Of a DNA stretch of 64,000 nt, positions 51,215 through 59,079 are shown in pieces. A model generated the notes under the pieces. It was not told the DNA's origin and ran no database searches. It saw only the letters and a program-made list of their open reading frames with translations. Within the stretch, counting starts at the first letter, position 1; every line of letters starts with the position of its first letter. A program made the translations under genes and the position numbers. This DNA comes from Chloroflexota bacterium (GTDB lineage Bacteria; Chloroflexota; Anaerolineae; Promineifilales; Promineifilaceae): contig JACTMP010000068.1 of the NCBI GenBank assembly GCA_014584575.1, positions 1-64,000 on the forward strand. Reading direction: 5' to 3'.

Positions 51215-51278
51215 TGAGATTAGGAGATTGAGAGATTGAGAGATTGAATCTCCTAATCTCCTAATCTCCCAGTCTCTA
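51215..51278. repeat. Heptamer inverted repeat (GGAGATT)n
   Basis: GAGATTA/GGAGATT units followed by AATCTCCTAATCTCC. The HAD gene ends inside it (last residues LETGRLGD). Confidence 0.88.
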
Positions 51279-52017
51279 GTTTTTCCAATATCGGCAACAA
51301 TTCGCTCAGTTGCCCAATCGTGTAATCGGGCTGTGAGCCGTTGAGTTCGTAATTGCGGTGAGGTGGGCGGATGAGGACGCTGGTCAGTCCGGCGGCATTG
51401 GCCCCGGCGATGTCGTTTTCGGGGCGGTCGCCGACGAAGACGGCCTGCGCCGGTTCCACTTCCAGCATGTCCAGGATGCGTTGGTAAATGGCCGGATGGG
51501 GTTTCATGTAGCCGGTATCACCGGAGGTGACGCGGGCATCCAGGTAGGGCAGCAGGCCGTAGGTTTCCAATTCCACATCGCGCATCCACATGGGCTGCAT
51601 GGCGTTGGTGACCAGGCCGAGTTTGTACCCCTGTTCGCGCAGAGTTTCTAAGGTGGGGATGGCGTCGGGATACGGCCGTACCCCCGGCACCGGCTGCCAG
51701 TTATAGACACGCAAGAGTGTATCCATGTCCATTTGCGCCACATCCAGGCCGGACTCTTGTAAGGTCTGGGTGATCACCTGCGCCAGCGAGACGCCGGCCC
51801 AGGTCAATTTGGCTTGCTGCCACAGCCGAACCAACACCTCGCCAAAACAGTCCAGAAAATCTTCTTCATCGGGCAGGGCGTGTCCCTGGGCTGTCAGGTA
51901 GGCATAGACCTGCCGCAAATGGCGTTGGCCAATGGCCGCGCCATGAATTTCCTGGCCTGACCAATCAATCAGGGTGTCGTCCAGGTCAAAGATAACGGCC
52001 GTGATCTGATTTGCCAT
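51253..52017 (-). CDS. HAD family hydrolase
   Basis: 254 residues from ATG 52015-52017. HAD motifs: I VIFDLDDTLID, II LGLVTNAMQ, III/K MKPHPAIYQRI, IV FVGDRPENDIAGANAAGLTS. Subfamily IA phosphatase with a helical cap. Substrate unknown. Residues 245-254 (LETGRLGD) lie in the repeat. The upstream frame that joins DUF368 is non-coding overlap. Gap of 7 bp to the DUF368 stop. Confidence 0.92.
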   Translation of the reverse strand: MANQITAVIFDLDDTLIDWSGQEIHGAAIGQRHLRQVYAYLTAQGHALPDEEDFLDCFGEVLVRLWQQAKLTWAGVSLAQVITQTLQESGLDVAQMDMDTLLRVYNWQPVPGVRPYPDAIPTLETLREQGYKLGLVTNAMQPMWMRDVELETYGLLPYLDARVTSGDTGYMKPHPAIYQRILDMLEVEPAQAVFVGDRPENDIAGANAAGLTSVLIRPPHRNYELNGSQPDYTIGQLSELLPILEKLETGRLGD

Positions 52018-52024
52018 CTCTTGT

Positions 52025-53065
52025 TTAGACCGGTACACGTTCCGTTGCCGGCGTTTCTTTCTCTTTCCTGTTGGCAGCGTGGTCGAGAAGAATGACAGCA
52101 ATGATCCCTGCCCCCGCCAAAACCAGCGCCAATACAAATTCCACAACCCCAGCCCGTGTAGACAAATCCGGCAGCACGTTGAGCTGTTTGATGACAATGC
52201 GGAAACCCTCGCTGTCTAATACAAACTGGCCTGCCGCATCTTGCAGCCAGGCCACATCCTGCTTCCAGGGCCACACCTTGCGCAAACTGCCCAACATCAG
52301 ACCGATCAGCACCGCCACCGTCCAATCATGATACTTCTTAAACAGCCAGCTTAACACCTGGGCAAAAGTAATCAAGCCAATGGCCGCGCCAATGCCCAGA
52401 CAAAAAATACGCCACGCTTCACCAAAATCCCCGGCTCGTATGGCATTCACCGTGGAGAGGGTATCCAGGTATTTGCCCATCACCACCAGCAAAAACGCGC
52501 CGGAAATGCCGGGCAAAATCATGGCGCAACTGGCGACCGCCCCAGCAAAAATCCAAAACCACCAGGTATCCGGCGTTTGCAGCGGCACCAATCCCACCAG
52601 AATATAAGCGCCCACCGTACCCAAAAGCAGCAGCCCAATCTTGCCGGGCGACCACTGCTTGATCCGTTTGGCCACCACAATGGCCGACGCCAGCACCAGG
52701 CCAAAGAAAAAGCTCCAGATGTACACCGGCTGGTTGACCAGCAGCGTTTCCAAAATGCCGGAGAGGGTGATGATAGCAATGAAAATGCCCATCCCCACCG
52801 CCACGAGAAATTCCCAGTTGAAAATACGCAGCGCTTCCCGGATGCGAAGACGGCCCAGGGTCATCAAGAAACTGGGGTCGCCCATCGTCTTGATCGAATT
52901 GATTAACTCTTCATAAATCCCCAGAATAAACGCCATCGTGCCGCCGGAAACACCGGGCACAATGTCCGACGCGCCCATACAAATGCCGCGCAGCGTCAGC
53001 CCGGCATAGCCGCGCAGGGAGCGTTTTTGTTTACCTTCTGCCTGTTCATTGATTGTTGATTGCAT
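52025..53065 (-). CDS. DUF368 polyprenyl-phosphate transporter-like membrane protein
   Basis: 346 residues with about eight TM helices. Signature ICMGASDIVPGVSGGTMAFI and a second VASCAMILPGISGAFLLVVM, both of the P-G-V/I-S-G kind. DUF368 proteins are known as undecaprenyl-phosphate carriers that return the lipid to the inner face (PopT). This would serve the glycan genes at 34.7-37.3 kb. The start is the ATG at 53063-53065; the ribosome site is poor. Followed directly by the HAD gene. Confidence 0.9.
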   Translation of the reverse strand: MQSTINEQAEGKQKRSLRGYAGLTLRGICMGASDIVPGVSGGTMAFILGIYEELINSIKTMGDPSFLMTLGRLRIREALRIFNWEFLVAVGMGIFIAIITLSGILETLLVNQPVYIWSFFFGLVLASAIVVAKRIKQWSPGKIGLLLLGTVGAYILVGLVPLQTPDTWWFWIFAGAVASCAMILPGISGAFLLVVMGKYLDTLSTVNAIRAGDFGEAWRIFCLGIGAAIGLITFAQVLSWLFKKYHDWTVAVLIGLMLGSLRKVWPWKQDVAWLQDAAGQFVLDSEGFRIVIKQLNVLPDLSTRAGVVEFVLALVLAGAGIIAVILLDHAANRKEKETPATERVPV

Positions 53066-53141
53066 GAAATTCAGTCTCGCTTGAAAAAGTTATCGTTCAA
53101 AGCGGCGCATTATAACATCACGCCGCTTTTCAGGCAGATTC

Positions 53142-53711
53142 TTAGAGAATAGGAGATTGGAGATTAGAGATTGGGGGGCTGTATTTTGCCAGCAGTTTGC
53201 GCACGGTGGTGATATTGCGCACGGTAGCGGGGCCGCCGAGTGTTTTTTCCAGCATTGCCCCGGAGAAGGTAGATTGCATTTGTTGTTTGCGCCCCAACCA
53301 GTACAGTTCACGGCCGTGAATATGAAACGCATCCACCTCATTCGTAAAGGCCAAAACCTTGTCCTGAATTTCGGCCGCCGGTTCCTCTTTCAGGAACGCG
53401 ATGTATAACGAAGCGCCTGCTTCAAATTCGGCCGCCGGAAATGGTTGATGGGCGATAATGGCGGCCAGTTCCGGGAAGGTGCGCAGAAATGTGGCCACTG
53501 GATAACCGAGGATATTTTCCAGGTGAGTTTCTATCTGGCGTTCCAGAGCTTCGGCGTCGTGATTTTGGGATTCAAAGATGACATTGCCGGTCTGGATATA
53601 GGTTTCCACAGGGCCAAAACCGGCGGCGGCAAAATGCTGGCGCAGGTCGGCCATTTTCACAATGTGGCCGCCCACGTTAATGGCGCGCAGGAAGGCAATC
53701 TGTTTTGCCAT
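53142..53711 (-). CDS. DUF1697 protein
   Basis: 189 residues: IAFLRAINVGGHIVKMADLR, FGPVETYIQTGNVIFESQ, VATFLRTFPELAAIIAHQPF and MLEKTLGGPATVRNITTVRK. A classic DUF1697 member, function unknown. The tail PPISNLQSPIL and stop are encoded by a (GGAGATT) repeat at 53144-53177. Not coupled to neighbours. Confidence 0.88.
   Translation of the reverse strand: MAKQIAFLRAINVGGHIVKMADLRQHFAAAGFGPVETYIQTGNVIFESQNHDAEALERQIETHLENILGYPVATFLRTFPELAAIIAHQPFPAAEFEAGASLYIAFLKEEPAAEIQDKVLAFTNEVDAFHIHGRELYWLGRKQQMQSTFSGAMLEKTLGGPATVRNITTVRKLLAKYSPPISNLQSPIL
53144..53177. repeat. Heptamer repeat (GGAGATT)n in the DUF1697 3' end
   Basis: Units GGAGATTGGAGATTAGAGATTG. Short, one orientation, in frame with the tail of DUF1697. 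Confidence 0.85.
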
Positions 53712-53739
53712 GCAGTTACTCTGTCCAATATGGCCGGCG

Positions 53740-54291
53740 CTATTGCTGCAAAATGGATTGGGCCACCTGGCGCATACTCTGGCGATTGGCGCGGGCGCGC
53801 TGCTGGATGGTCTGGTACGCTTCGTCTTCCGTCAGCCCGGCAGCCATCAATTTGCCTTTGGCGCGGTCAATGAGTTTGCGCGTCACCAGTTCGTCTTCCA
53901 ATTTGTCGGCGCGCTGTTGGAGATGGGTGGTGTCTTGAAAGCGGCGGGTGGCAATGGCAATGGCGGCAGCCAACTCTTCTTGTTTGATTGGTTTGATCAG
54001 GTAGCCCTGGATGGGCAAATCGGCGGCCTCCTCGATCAGGTCTTGCTCGCTAAAGGCGGTGAGCAGCAGGATGGGCAGGGGGTGGGCGCGGGCCAGGGCG
54101 CGGGCGGCTTGCAGCCCGTCGGTGTAGGGCATTTTGATGTCCAGGATAGCCAGGTCGGGCTGGTGCCGTTGGGCCATTTGCAGCGCTTCACGGCCGTTGC
54201 TGGCCGCCAACACTTCATGCCCCAACTCATTGAGCATCGCCTTGATCCCCAGGCGAATAATGGACTCATCGTCCGCAATCAAAATGCGCAT
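53740..54291 (-). CDS. ANTAR-domain response regulator (AmiR/NasR type)
   Basis: 183 residues. Receiver: ILIADDESIIRLGIKAML (Asp pair), PDLAILDIKMPYTDGLQAA (phospho-Asp), ILLLTAFSEQDLI, and GYLIKPIKQEEL (Lys). The C-terminal ANTAR RNA-binding three-helix domain reads TRKLIDRAKGKLMAAGLTED then EAYQTIQQRARANRQSMRQV. ANTAR regulators act by binding paired hairpins in nascent RNA to prevent termination. The histidine kinase at 55410 (HisKA_2) is the usual partner type. Confidence 0.93.
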   Translation of the reverse strand: MRILIADDESIIRLGIKAMLNELGHEVLAASNGREALQMAQRHQPDLAILDIKMPYTDGLQAARALARAHPLPILLLTAFSEQDLIEEAADLPIQGYLIKPIKQEELAAAIAIATRRFQDTTHLQQRADKLEDELVTRKLIDRAKGKLMAAGLTEDEAYQTIQQRARANRQSMRQVAQSILQQ

Positions 54292-54332
54292 GGCGGAATT
54301 ATCGCCGGAAGGGGGATTTTTTCAAAAGAAGT

Positions 54333-54384
54333 ATTGGAGATTGGAGATTGCCCAATCTCCAATCTCTAACTTCCAATCTCTAAC
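54333..54384. repeat. Heptamer inverted repeat (GGAGATT)n
   Basis: TTGGAGATTGGAGATTGCCC then AATCTCCAATCTCTAAC. Between the ANTAR gene and the REC-GGDEF-like gene; it borders the latter's stop. Confidence 0.85.
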
Positions 54385-55342
54385 TGGTGGCAAATATCGC
54401 CTGCAAGGAAGGCATCGCTTTATCCACAGTGGCCGGGTATTGTCGCTGGCGCAGGGTTTCGGCGGTGTCTATGACTTCCAGGGAGGAGGCAAAGGGGCCA
54501 GAGCGAGCGGAGACAACGGCCGTAGCCAGCATCATCAACGGGGCGCGACGGCCGTCTGAGAGTTGCACCTGGGCAGCGGCCAATTCGGCCGGGCTGTACC
54601 AGCGGCGGGTGGCGTTGGCAAACTGCTGTTGCAGTTGGGTCAGCAGGCGTGTTGGCTGCGGGCTGCGGGTGATGACCACAAACTCGTGGGCGCTCAAAAC
54701 ACCAACCAGATCATCCAGTTCCCCGGCTTCATCCAACACGCCATTCAACAAATCGGCGATGGTGCGGCGTACACGCTGCCCGGCCACTGCGCCATACACA
54801 TCCTGGTAAGCGCCCATATGGGCAATGTGGATGAGCAGCAATGCCCAATCTTGCCGGTTCAGCCGCGCTTGCAAATCCTGGTGTACGGCCGTCCAGCCGG
54901 GTAATCCCGTCACCAGGTCTACGCTTTGCGCCGGGTGGGGCAGCGCATTTTTGACGCGAAATTGCAGTTCCACAATATCAAACGGTTTGGCGATGTAATC
55001 ATCCACCCCCATTTCCAACGCTTTCATGCGCTGGTCGCGGTTATCTTCGGGCTGCCCCAAGAAAAAGATGGAAATGCGATGGGCCAATTTGGTGGGCTGA
55101 AGTTGCTGGAGTAGTTGCAATGCCGTCATGTCTGGCAGGTCGGTGTCAATCAAAATCAGGTGGGGCGGGTTTTGTTGGCAACTGGTGAGAGCGTCACGGC
55201 CGTTTTCCGCGATGTGGCACAGATACCCCGCCAGATGGTCGCCCAACATCCGCCCCAAATAGGGGTCTGGCTCTACAATCAATACCGTCGCCGGTTTGAT
55301 TCGTTTTAATTCCTGGTGAAGACGGGCAGTTAATTGATGCAT
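54380..55342 (-). CDS. Receiver plus degenerate GGDEF protein
   Basis: 320 residues. Receiver part: ATVLIVEPDPYLGRMLGDHL, LILIDTDLPDMTALQLLQQL (phospho-Asp), and DDYIAKPFDIVELQFRV (Lys). The second half has the shape of a GGDEF domain (DLVTGLPGWTAVHQDLQARL, then LLLIHIAHMGAYQDVYG), but the catalytic G-G-D-E-F reads L-S-A-H-E-F. Diguanylate cyclase activity is therefore unlikely; a c-di-GMP or GTP-binding output is possible. AAAGGG before the ATG. Confidence 0.82.
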   Translation of the reverse strand: MHQLTARLHQELKRIKPATVLIVEPDPYLGRMLGDHLAGYLCHIAENGRDALTSCQQNPPHLILIDTDLPDMTALQLLQQLQPTKLAHRISIFFLGQPEDNRDQRMKALEMGVDDYIAKPFDIVELQFRVKNALPHPAQSVDLVTGLPGWTAVHQDLQARLNRQDWALLLIHIAHMGAYQDVYGAVAGQRVRRTIADLLNGVLDEAGELDDLVGVLSAHEFVVITRSPQPTRLLTQLQQQFANATRRWYSPAELAAAQVQLSDGRRAPLMMLATAVVSARSGPFASSLEVIDTAETLRQRQYPATVDKAMPSLQAIFATS

Positions 55343-55371
55343 GACGACCCTTTTGTGTGCGATATAGGTGA

Positions 55372-55430
55372 TAGAGACTGGAGATTAGAGATTGGGCAAT
55401 CTCCGATATCTAATCTCCAATCTCAATATC
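55372..55430. repeat. Heptamer inverted repeat (GGAGATT)n
   Basis: GAGACTGGAGATTAGAGATTG, loop, then CAATCTCCGATATCTAATCTC. It writes the final residues (DIEIGD) of the histidine kinase. Confidence 0.85.
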
Positions 55431-57035
55431 TCTCGGCAAACGGATGCTGATTTCTGCGCCGCCATTGGGCCGGTTTTGGAATTTGATACGGCCGTGTAAA
55501 TCATCCGTCACCAATGTTTCCACCAGTTCCAGCCCTAACCCCTTTGCCATTTCCGGCGGCATTCCCCGGCCATTGTCCATGACCAACACAATCAACTCTT
55601 CCGGGGAATGACCCAGAGAAATGTCAATCTGTCCGGTTGTGTGGCCTACAAAGGCGTGTTCCAACGCATTCTGCACCAGTTCATTTACAACCAGAGTTAA
55701 GGCAGTGGCCGCCCGGCTGGGCAGCAGCAGCGGCTCGCCAAACACGTGAATGGTTATCTCTTGCTGCGGATTGGTGAGCGTTTCGCCGGCGGCGCGGGTG
55801 ATGCGCTGTAAGACATCCTTCACATCAACCAGCCGGAAGCCTTTATCAGACAGGAGTTCATGCACGGCGGCGATGCTGCGAATGCGGTGGATATTGGCCG
55901 TCAGCACTTCGCGGGCGCTGAGGCGGTCGGCGTCGGCCAATTGCAACTGCATGAGCATAGCTACGGTTTGCAAATTGTTTTTGATGCGGTGGTGCATTTC
56001 GCGGATAACGGCCGTGTGCGTCACCAATCGCGCATTTTCAATGGCCAAAGCAGTCTGGTTGGCCAGGGTGGCAAACCAGGTTTGTTCTTCTTCGGTGAAG
56101 GCGCGGGGCACGGCCGTGTAGCCATTCAGCACCCCAATCACCCGGTCGCGCACGCTTAAGGGTACGGAGAGCAGCGACACCAGCCCTTCGGCGCGAGCCA
56201 GTTCATGCCCGGCGTAACGCGGGTCGGTGCGCACGTCGGCGATATACATCGGCTTGCCGGTGATGGCCACCATGCCGGTGACGCCCTGGCCCACGGGCAG
56301 CGGTGGGCGGTGGCGGTAGGGATTATTGTTGTGGCGGGCTGAGCGCAACTCCAGGTGTGTGCCCGTTTCATTGAGCAGGAAGAGCGAGCAAACGGCCGTG
56401 TTCATCACTTGCGCCGCCATTTCCATCACCACATCGAGCATATCGTCCAGGTATTGCGGTGCGGTGATGGCCTCGCTCACCTGGGCCAGCGCCCGCATTT
56501 CGGCCAACTGCCGCCGCTGCCGGTCATAGAGCTGCGCCTTCGCCAGCGCCCCTGCCGCCAGATCGCCAATGAGGGAGAGGATGGCAATGTCGTTGGCGGT
56601 AAAGGTGTACGGCCGTTCGGTTTGCACATTCAGCGCGCCAATCACATCCGTCTCAATGGTCAGCGGCACGGCCAACAGCGAATTAAACGGCGTCTCTTCG
56701 GCCTCATCCACCCATTTGAAATGGGGATCGTGTTGGGCGTCGGCGGCGTAGACGGGCTGGTTGGTTTGCACGGCGTAACCGGTCATGCCTTCGCCGACGC
56801 GCAGGGTGGCCCGCCCAACTGCTCGCCGCGCCAGCCCGGTGCTGGCGCGCAGGCGCAGCGTCTCCCCTGCCGGGTCAAGCAGGTAGATGGAGCAGGAATC
56901 TACGTGCATCACGTCGGTCGTTTTGCGGGCGATCAGGTCAAGGGTGGTGTCTAAATCCCAGGCGGCGCTGAGGGCGCGCGCCATCTCGCGCAAGGCGGTA
57001 ACGGCCTGGGGGCGGGTGGAGTGGCGTTGCGGCAT
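55410..57035 (-). CDS. GAF-GAF sensor histidine kinase (HisKA_2 type)
   Basis: 541 residues. GAF 1 about 25-165 (SIYLLDPAGETLRLRASTGL) and GAF 2 about 185-340 (VCSLFLLNETGTHLELRSAR), then HisKA_2 with the phospho-His in AVIREMHHRIKNNLQTVAML, and an HATPase: VVNELVQNALEHAFVG (N box), VMDNGRGMPPEMAKGLGLEL (G boxes). No TM, so a cytosolic sensor. It pairs naturally with the ANTAR regulator at 53740 and the REC protein between. The last residues are repeat-encoded. Confidence 0.93.
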   Translation of the reverse strand: MPQRHSTRPQAVTALREMARALSAAWDLDTTLDLIARKTTDVMHVDSCSIYLLDPAGETLRLRASTGLARRAVGRATLRVGEGMTGYAVQTNQPVYAADAQHDPHFKWVDEAEETPFNSLLAVPLTIETDVIGALNVQTERPYTFTANDIAILSLIGDLAAGALAKAQLYDRQRRQLAEMRALAQVSEAITAPQYLDDMLDVVMEMAAQVMNTAVCSLFLLNETGTHLELRSARHNNNPYRHRPPLPVGQGVTGMVAITGKPMYIADVRTDPRYAGHELARAEGLVSLLSVPLSVRDRVIGVLNGYTAVPRAFTEEEQTWFATLANQTALAIENARLVTHTAVIREMHHRIKNNLQTVAMLMQLQLADADRLSAREVLTANIHRIRSIAAVHELLSDKGFRLVDVKDVLQRITRAAGETLTNPQQEITIHVFGEPLLLPSRAATALTLVVNELVQNALEHAFVGHTTGQIDISLGHSPEELIVLVMDNGRGMPPEMAKGLGLELVETLVTDDLHGRIKFQNRPNGGAEISIRLPRDIEIGD

Positions 57036-57048
57036 GGATGGGTATATA

Positions 57049-57080
57049 GACCCTAAGGGTTTTCTGAAACCCTTAGGGTC
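57049..57080. terminator. Palindromic hairpin, CCTAAGGGTTT family, copy 2
   Basis: 14-bp perfect stem (57049-57062 with 57067-57080), loop TCTG, touching the ABC transporter stop codon (57081-57083). Same family as 10116-10147. Confidence 0.8.
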
Positions 57081-58967
57081 TTAGTTGGCCGCCCACTGCA
57101 TGGTATAGAGATTGTAGTAGCGGCCTTTTTGCGCCAGGAGTTCTTCGTGGCTGCCTTGTTCCACGATACGGCCGTGTTCCAGCACCACAATCTGGTCCGC
57201 GTTCACAATGGTACTCAGCCGGTGGGCGATGACAAAGCTGGTGCGCCCTTCCATGAGCGTGTCCAGCGCCTGTTGGATTTGCTTTTCGGTGGTCGTGTCT
57301 ACGCTGCTGGTGGCCTCGTCCAGAATGAGGATGCGCGGGTCGGCCAGCAGCGCGCGGGCGAAGCTGACCATCTGCCGCTGCCCCACGCTCAGGTTGACGC
57401 CGTTTTCACCCACCTCGGTGTGGTAGCCATCGGCCATCTTGCTGATGAATTCGTGCGCCCCGACTGCTTGAGCCGCCGCAATCACATCATCATCGCTGGC
57501 ATCGAGACGGCCGTAGCGGATATTCTCCATCACCGTGCCCGTAAACAGGAACGTATCTTGCAGCACAATGCCCAACTGCGTCCGCAAACTGGCCTGCGTT
57601 ACCTGGCGGATGTCCACACCGTCAATCTTTAACGCCCCGCCGGTCACATCAAAAAAGCGGGAGAGCAGGCGGATGATGGTGCTTTTGCCCGCGCCCGTCT
57701 CGCCCACCAGGGCAATGCGCTCGCCCGGTTCAGCGTGTAAGGTCAGCCCTTGCAGCACCATCTCCTGTGGGTTGTAGCCAAACTGCACGTTTTCAAAATC
57801 TACCCGCCCGGTGATGGCCGGCAGCGGCTTTGCATCCGGCGCATCGAGCAGGTCGGGTTGGCGATCCAGCAAGTTGAAGACGCGCTCGCTGGAAGCCATG
57901 GTGGCCTGGAAGGTGTTGTACCGCTGCGCCAGTTCGCGGATGGGGTCGAAGAAACGGCCGATGTACAAAATGAAGGCGACCAGTTGCCCGGTACTCAGCG
58001 CATCGTCCAACACCAAATAGCCGCCGACGGCCACCACCAGCGCCGTGGCCAAAGCGCCCATGAACTCGACGCCGGGGAAAAACACGGCCGTCAGCCGTGA
58101 GGCGCGGATATTAGCGTCCAGAAAGGAGTGGTTCAGGTCATCAAAATGGGCGGCGTTTTCCGTCTCGCGCACAAAACTTTTGGTGACGCGAATGCCGGAA
58201 ATGGATTCATTCAGGTAGCCGTTGATCAAGGACAGCCGCTGCCGTGTGGCGCGGTAGGCCAGGCGCACATGCACCCGCCAATAGTTGGTAAGCAGGATCA
58301 TCGGCGGCAGCACGGCAAACGTCACCAGCGCCAACTGCCAGTTGATCAGCAGCATGGCGATAACGATGCCGGTGAGGGTGAACACGCTGCGGAAGAGACC
58401 GGTGATGGACCAGGTGATGAAATCTTGCAGCACACCCACGTCGCTGATCAACCGGCTCATCAGCCGCCCCACGCTGTAATTGTTGTGGAAGTTGAGCGAC
58501 AAATTGTGCAGGTGACGGAAGAGGACGCTGCGGTAATCGGCCACCACCTTGCTGCCCACAAAGGCCATGATACCAATGCGCCAGCGATTGGTGAGCCATT
58601 CACCGATGGCGGCAAATAAAAAGAGGATGCTCAAGGAACGCAGCACCTCTGGCGCGTTGGCGCGGATGCCATCGTCAATGGCCCGCCCCACAATGGCCGG
58701 CTGCGCCACCGCCAGCAGTGAACTGACAATCATCAAAAAGATAGCCAGGTACAACTGGCGCAGGTAGGGGGACATGAACCCCAGCAAACGACGCACCAGA
58801 CGGCCGTCATACGCCTTGCCCAGTAATTCATCCTCTTCGCGCAGCAACGGCCGTATACGTTCCTCCCGCTGCTCCCGTTCTTCATCCTCCAGGCTCAGCC
58901 GTGACGGCAGCAAGATGCTGATCCAGCTTCGTTTGCGTTCAATGGGCGGTACGGTTTGTTCAGACAT
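57081..58967 (-). CDS. ABC exporter (fused TM domain and ATPase)
   Basis: 628 residues from ATG 58965-58967. Six TM helices form the membrane domain (LRQLYLAIFLMIVSSLLAVA to VAFILYIGRFFDPI), followed by the nucleotide-binding domain: Walker A VGETGAGKSTIIRLL, Q-loop VLQDTFLFTG, signature LSVGQRQMVSFARALL, Walker B ILILDEATSSVD, and H-loop VIAHRLSTI. A charged 55-residue N-terminal extension precedes TM1. MsbA/LmrA-type homodimer or heterodimer half; exports lipids or drugs. Confidence 0.95.
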   Translation of the reverse strand: MSEQTVPPIERKRSWISILLPSRLSLEDEEREQREERIRPLLREEDELLGKAYDGRLVRRLLGFMSPYLRQLYLAIFLMIVSSLLAVAQPAIVGRAIDDGIRANAPEVLRSLSILFLFAAIGEWLTNRWRIGIMAFVGSKVVADYRSVLFRHLHNLSLNFHNNYSVGRLMSRLISDVGVLQDFITWSITGLFRSVFTLTGIVIAMLLINWQLALVTFAVLPPMILLTNYWRVHVRLAYRATRQRLSLINGYLNESISGIRVTKSFVRETENAAHFDDLNHSFLDANIRASRLTAVFFPGVEFMGALATALVVAVGGYLVLDDALSTGQLVAFILYIGRFFDPIRELAQRYNTFQATMASSERVFNLLDRQPDLLDAPDAKPLPAITGRVDFENVQFGYNPQEMVLQGLTLHAEPGERIALVGETGAGKSTIIRLLSRFFDVTGGALKIDGVDIRQVTQASLRTQLGIVLQDTFLFTGTVMENIRYGRLDASDDDVIAAAQAVGAHEFISKMADGYHTEVGENGVNLSVGQRQMVSFARALLADPRILILDEATSSVDTTTEKQIQQALDTLMEGRTSFVIAHRLSTIVNADQIVVLEHGRIVEQGSHEELLAQKGRYYNLYTMQWAAN

Positions 58968-59036
58968 GGGGAAATTATACGTGACAAGACGACCAGGGGA
59001 CAGAGTAACAGGGGGCAGGGGCGGAGCGGTAAACAC

Positions 59037-59068
59037 GAGTTGCCAGCCGGTTAACTGGCTGGCAACTC
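59037..59068. terminator. Hairpin after korB-CBS
   Basis: 12-bp stem GAGTTGCCAGCC (59037-59048) with GGCTGGCAACTC (59057-59068), loop GGTTAACT, 11 bp beyond the korB stop on the minus strand and between it and the ABC gene. No strong U-run. Confidence 0.7.
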
Positions 59069-59079
59069 GCGCTTCTCGT

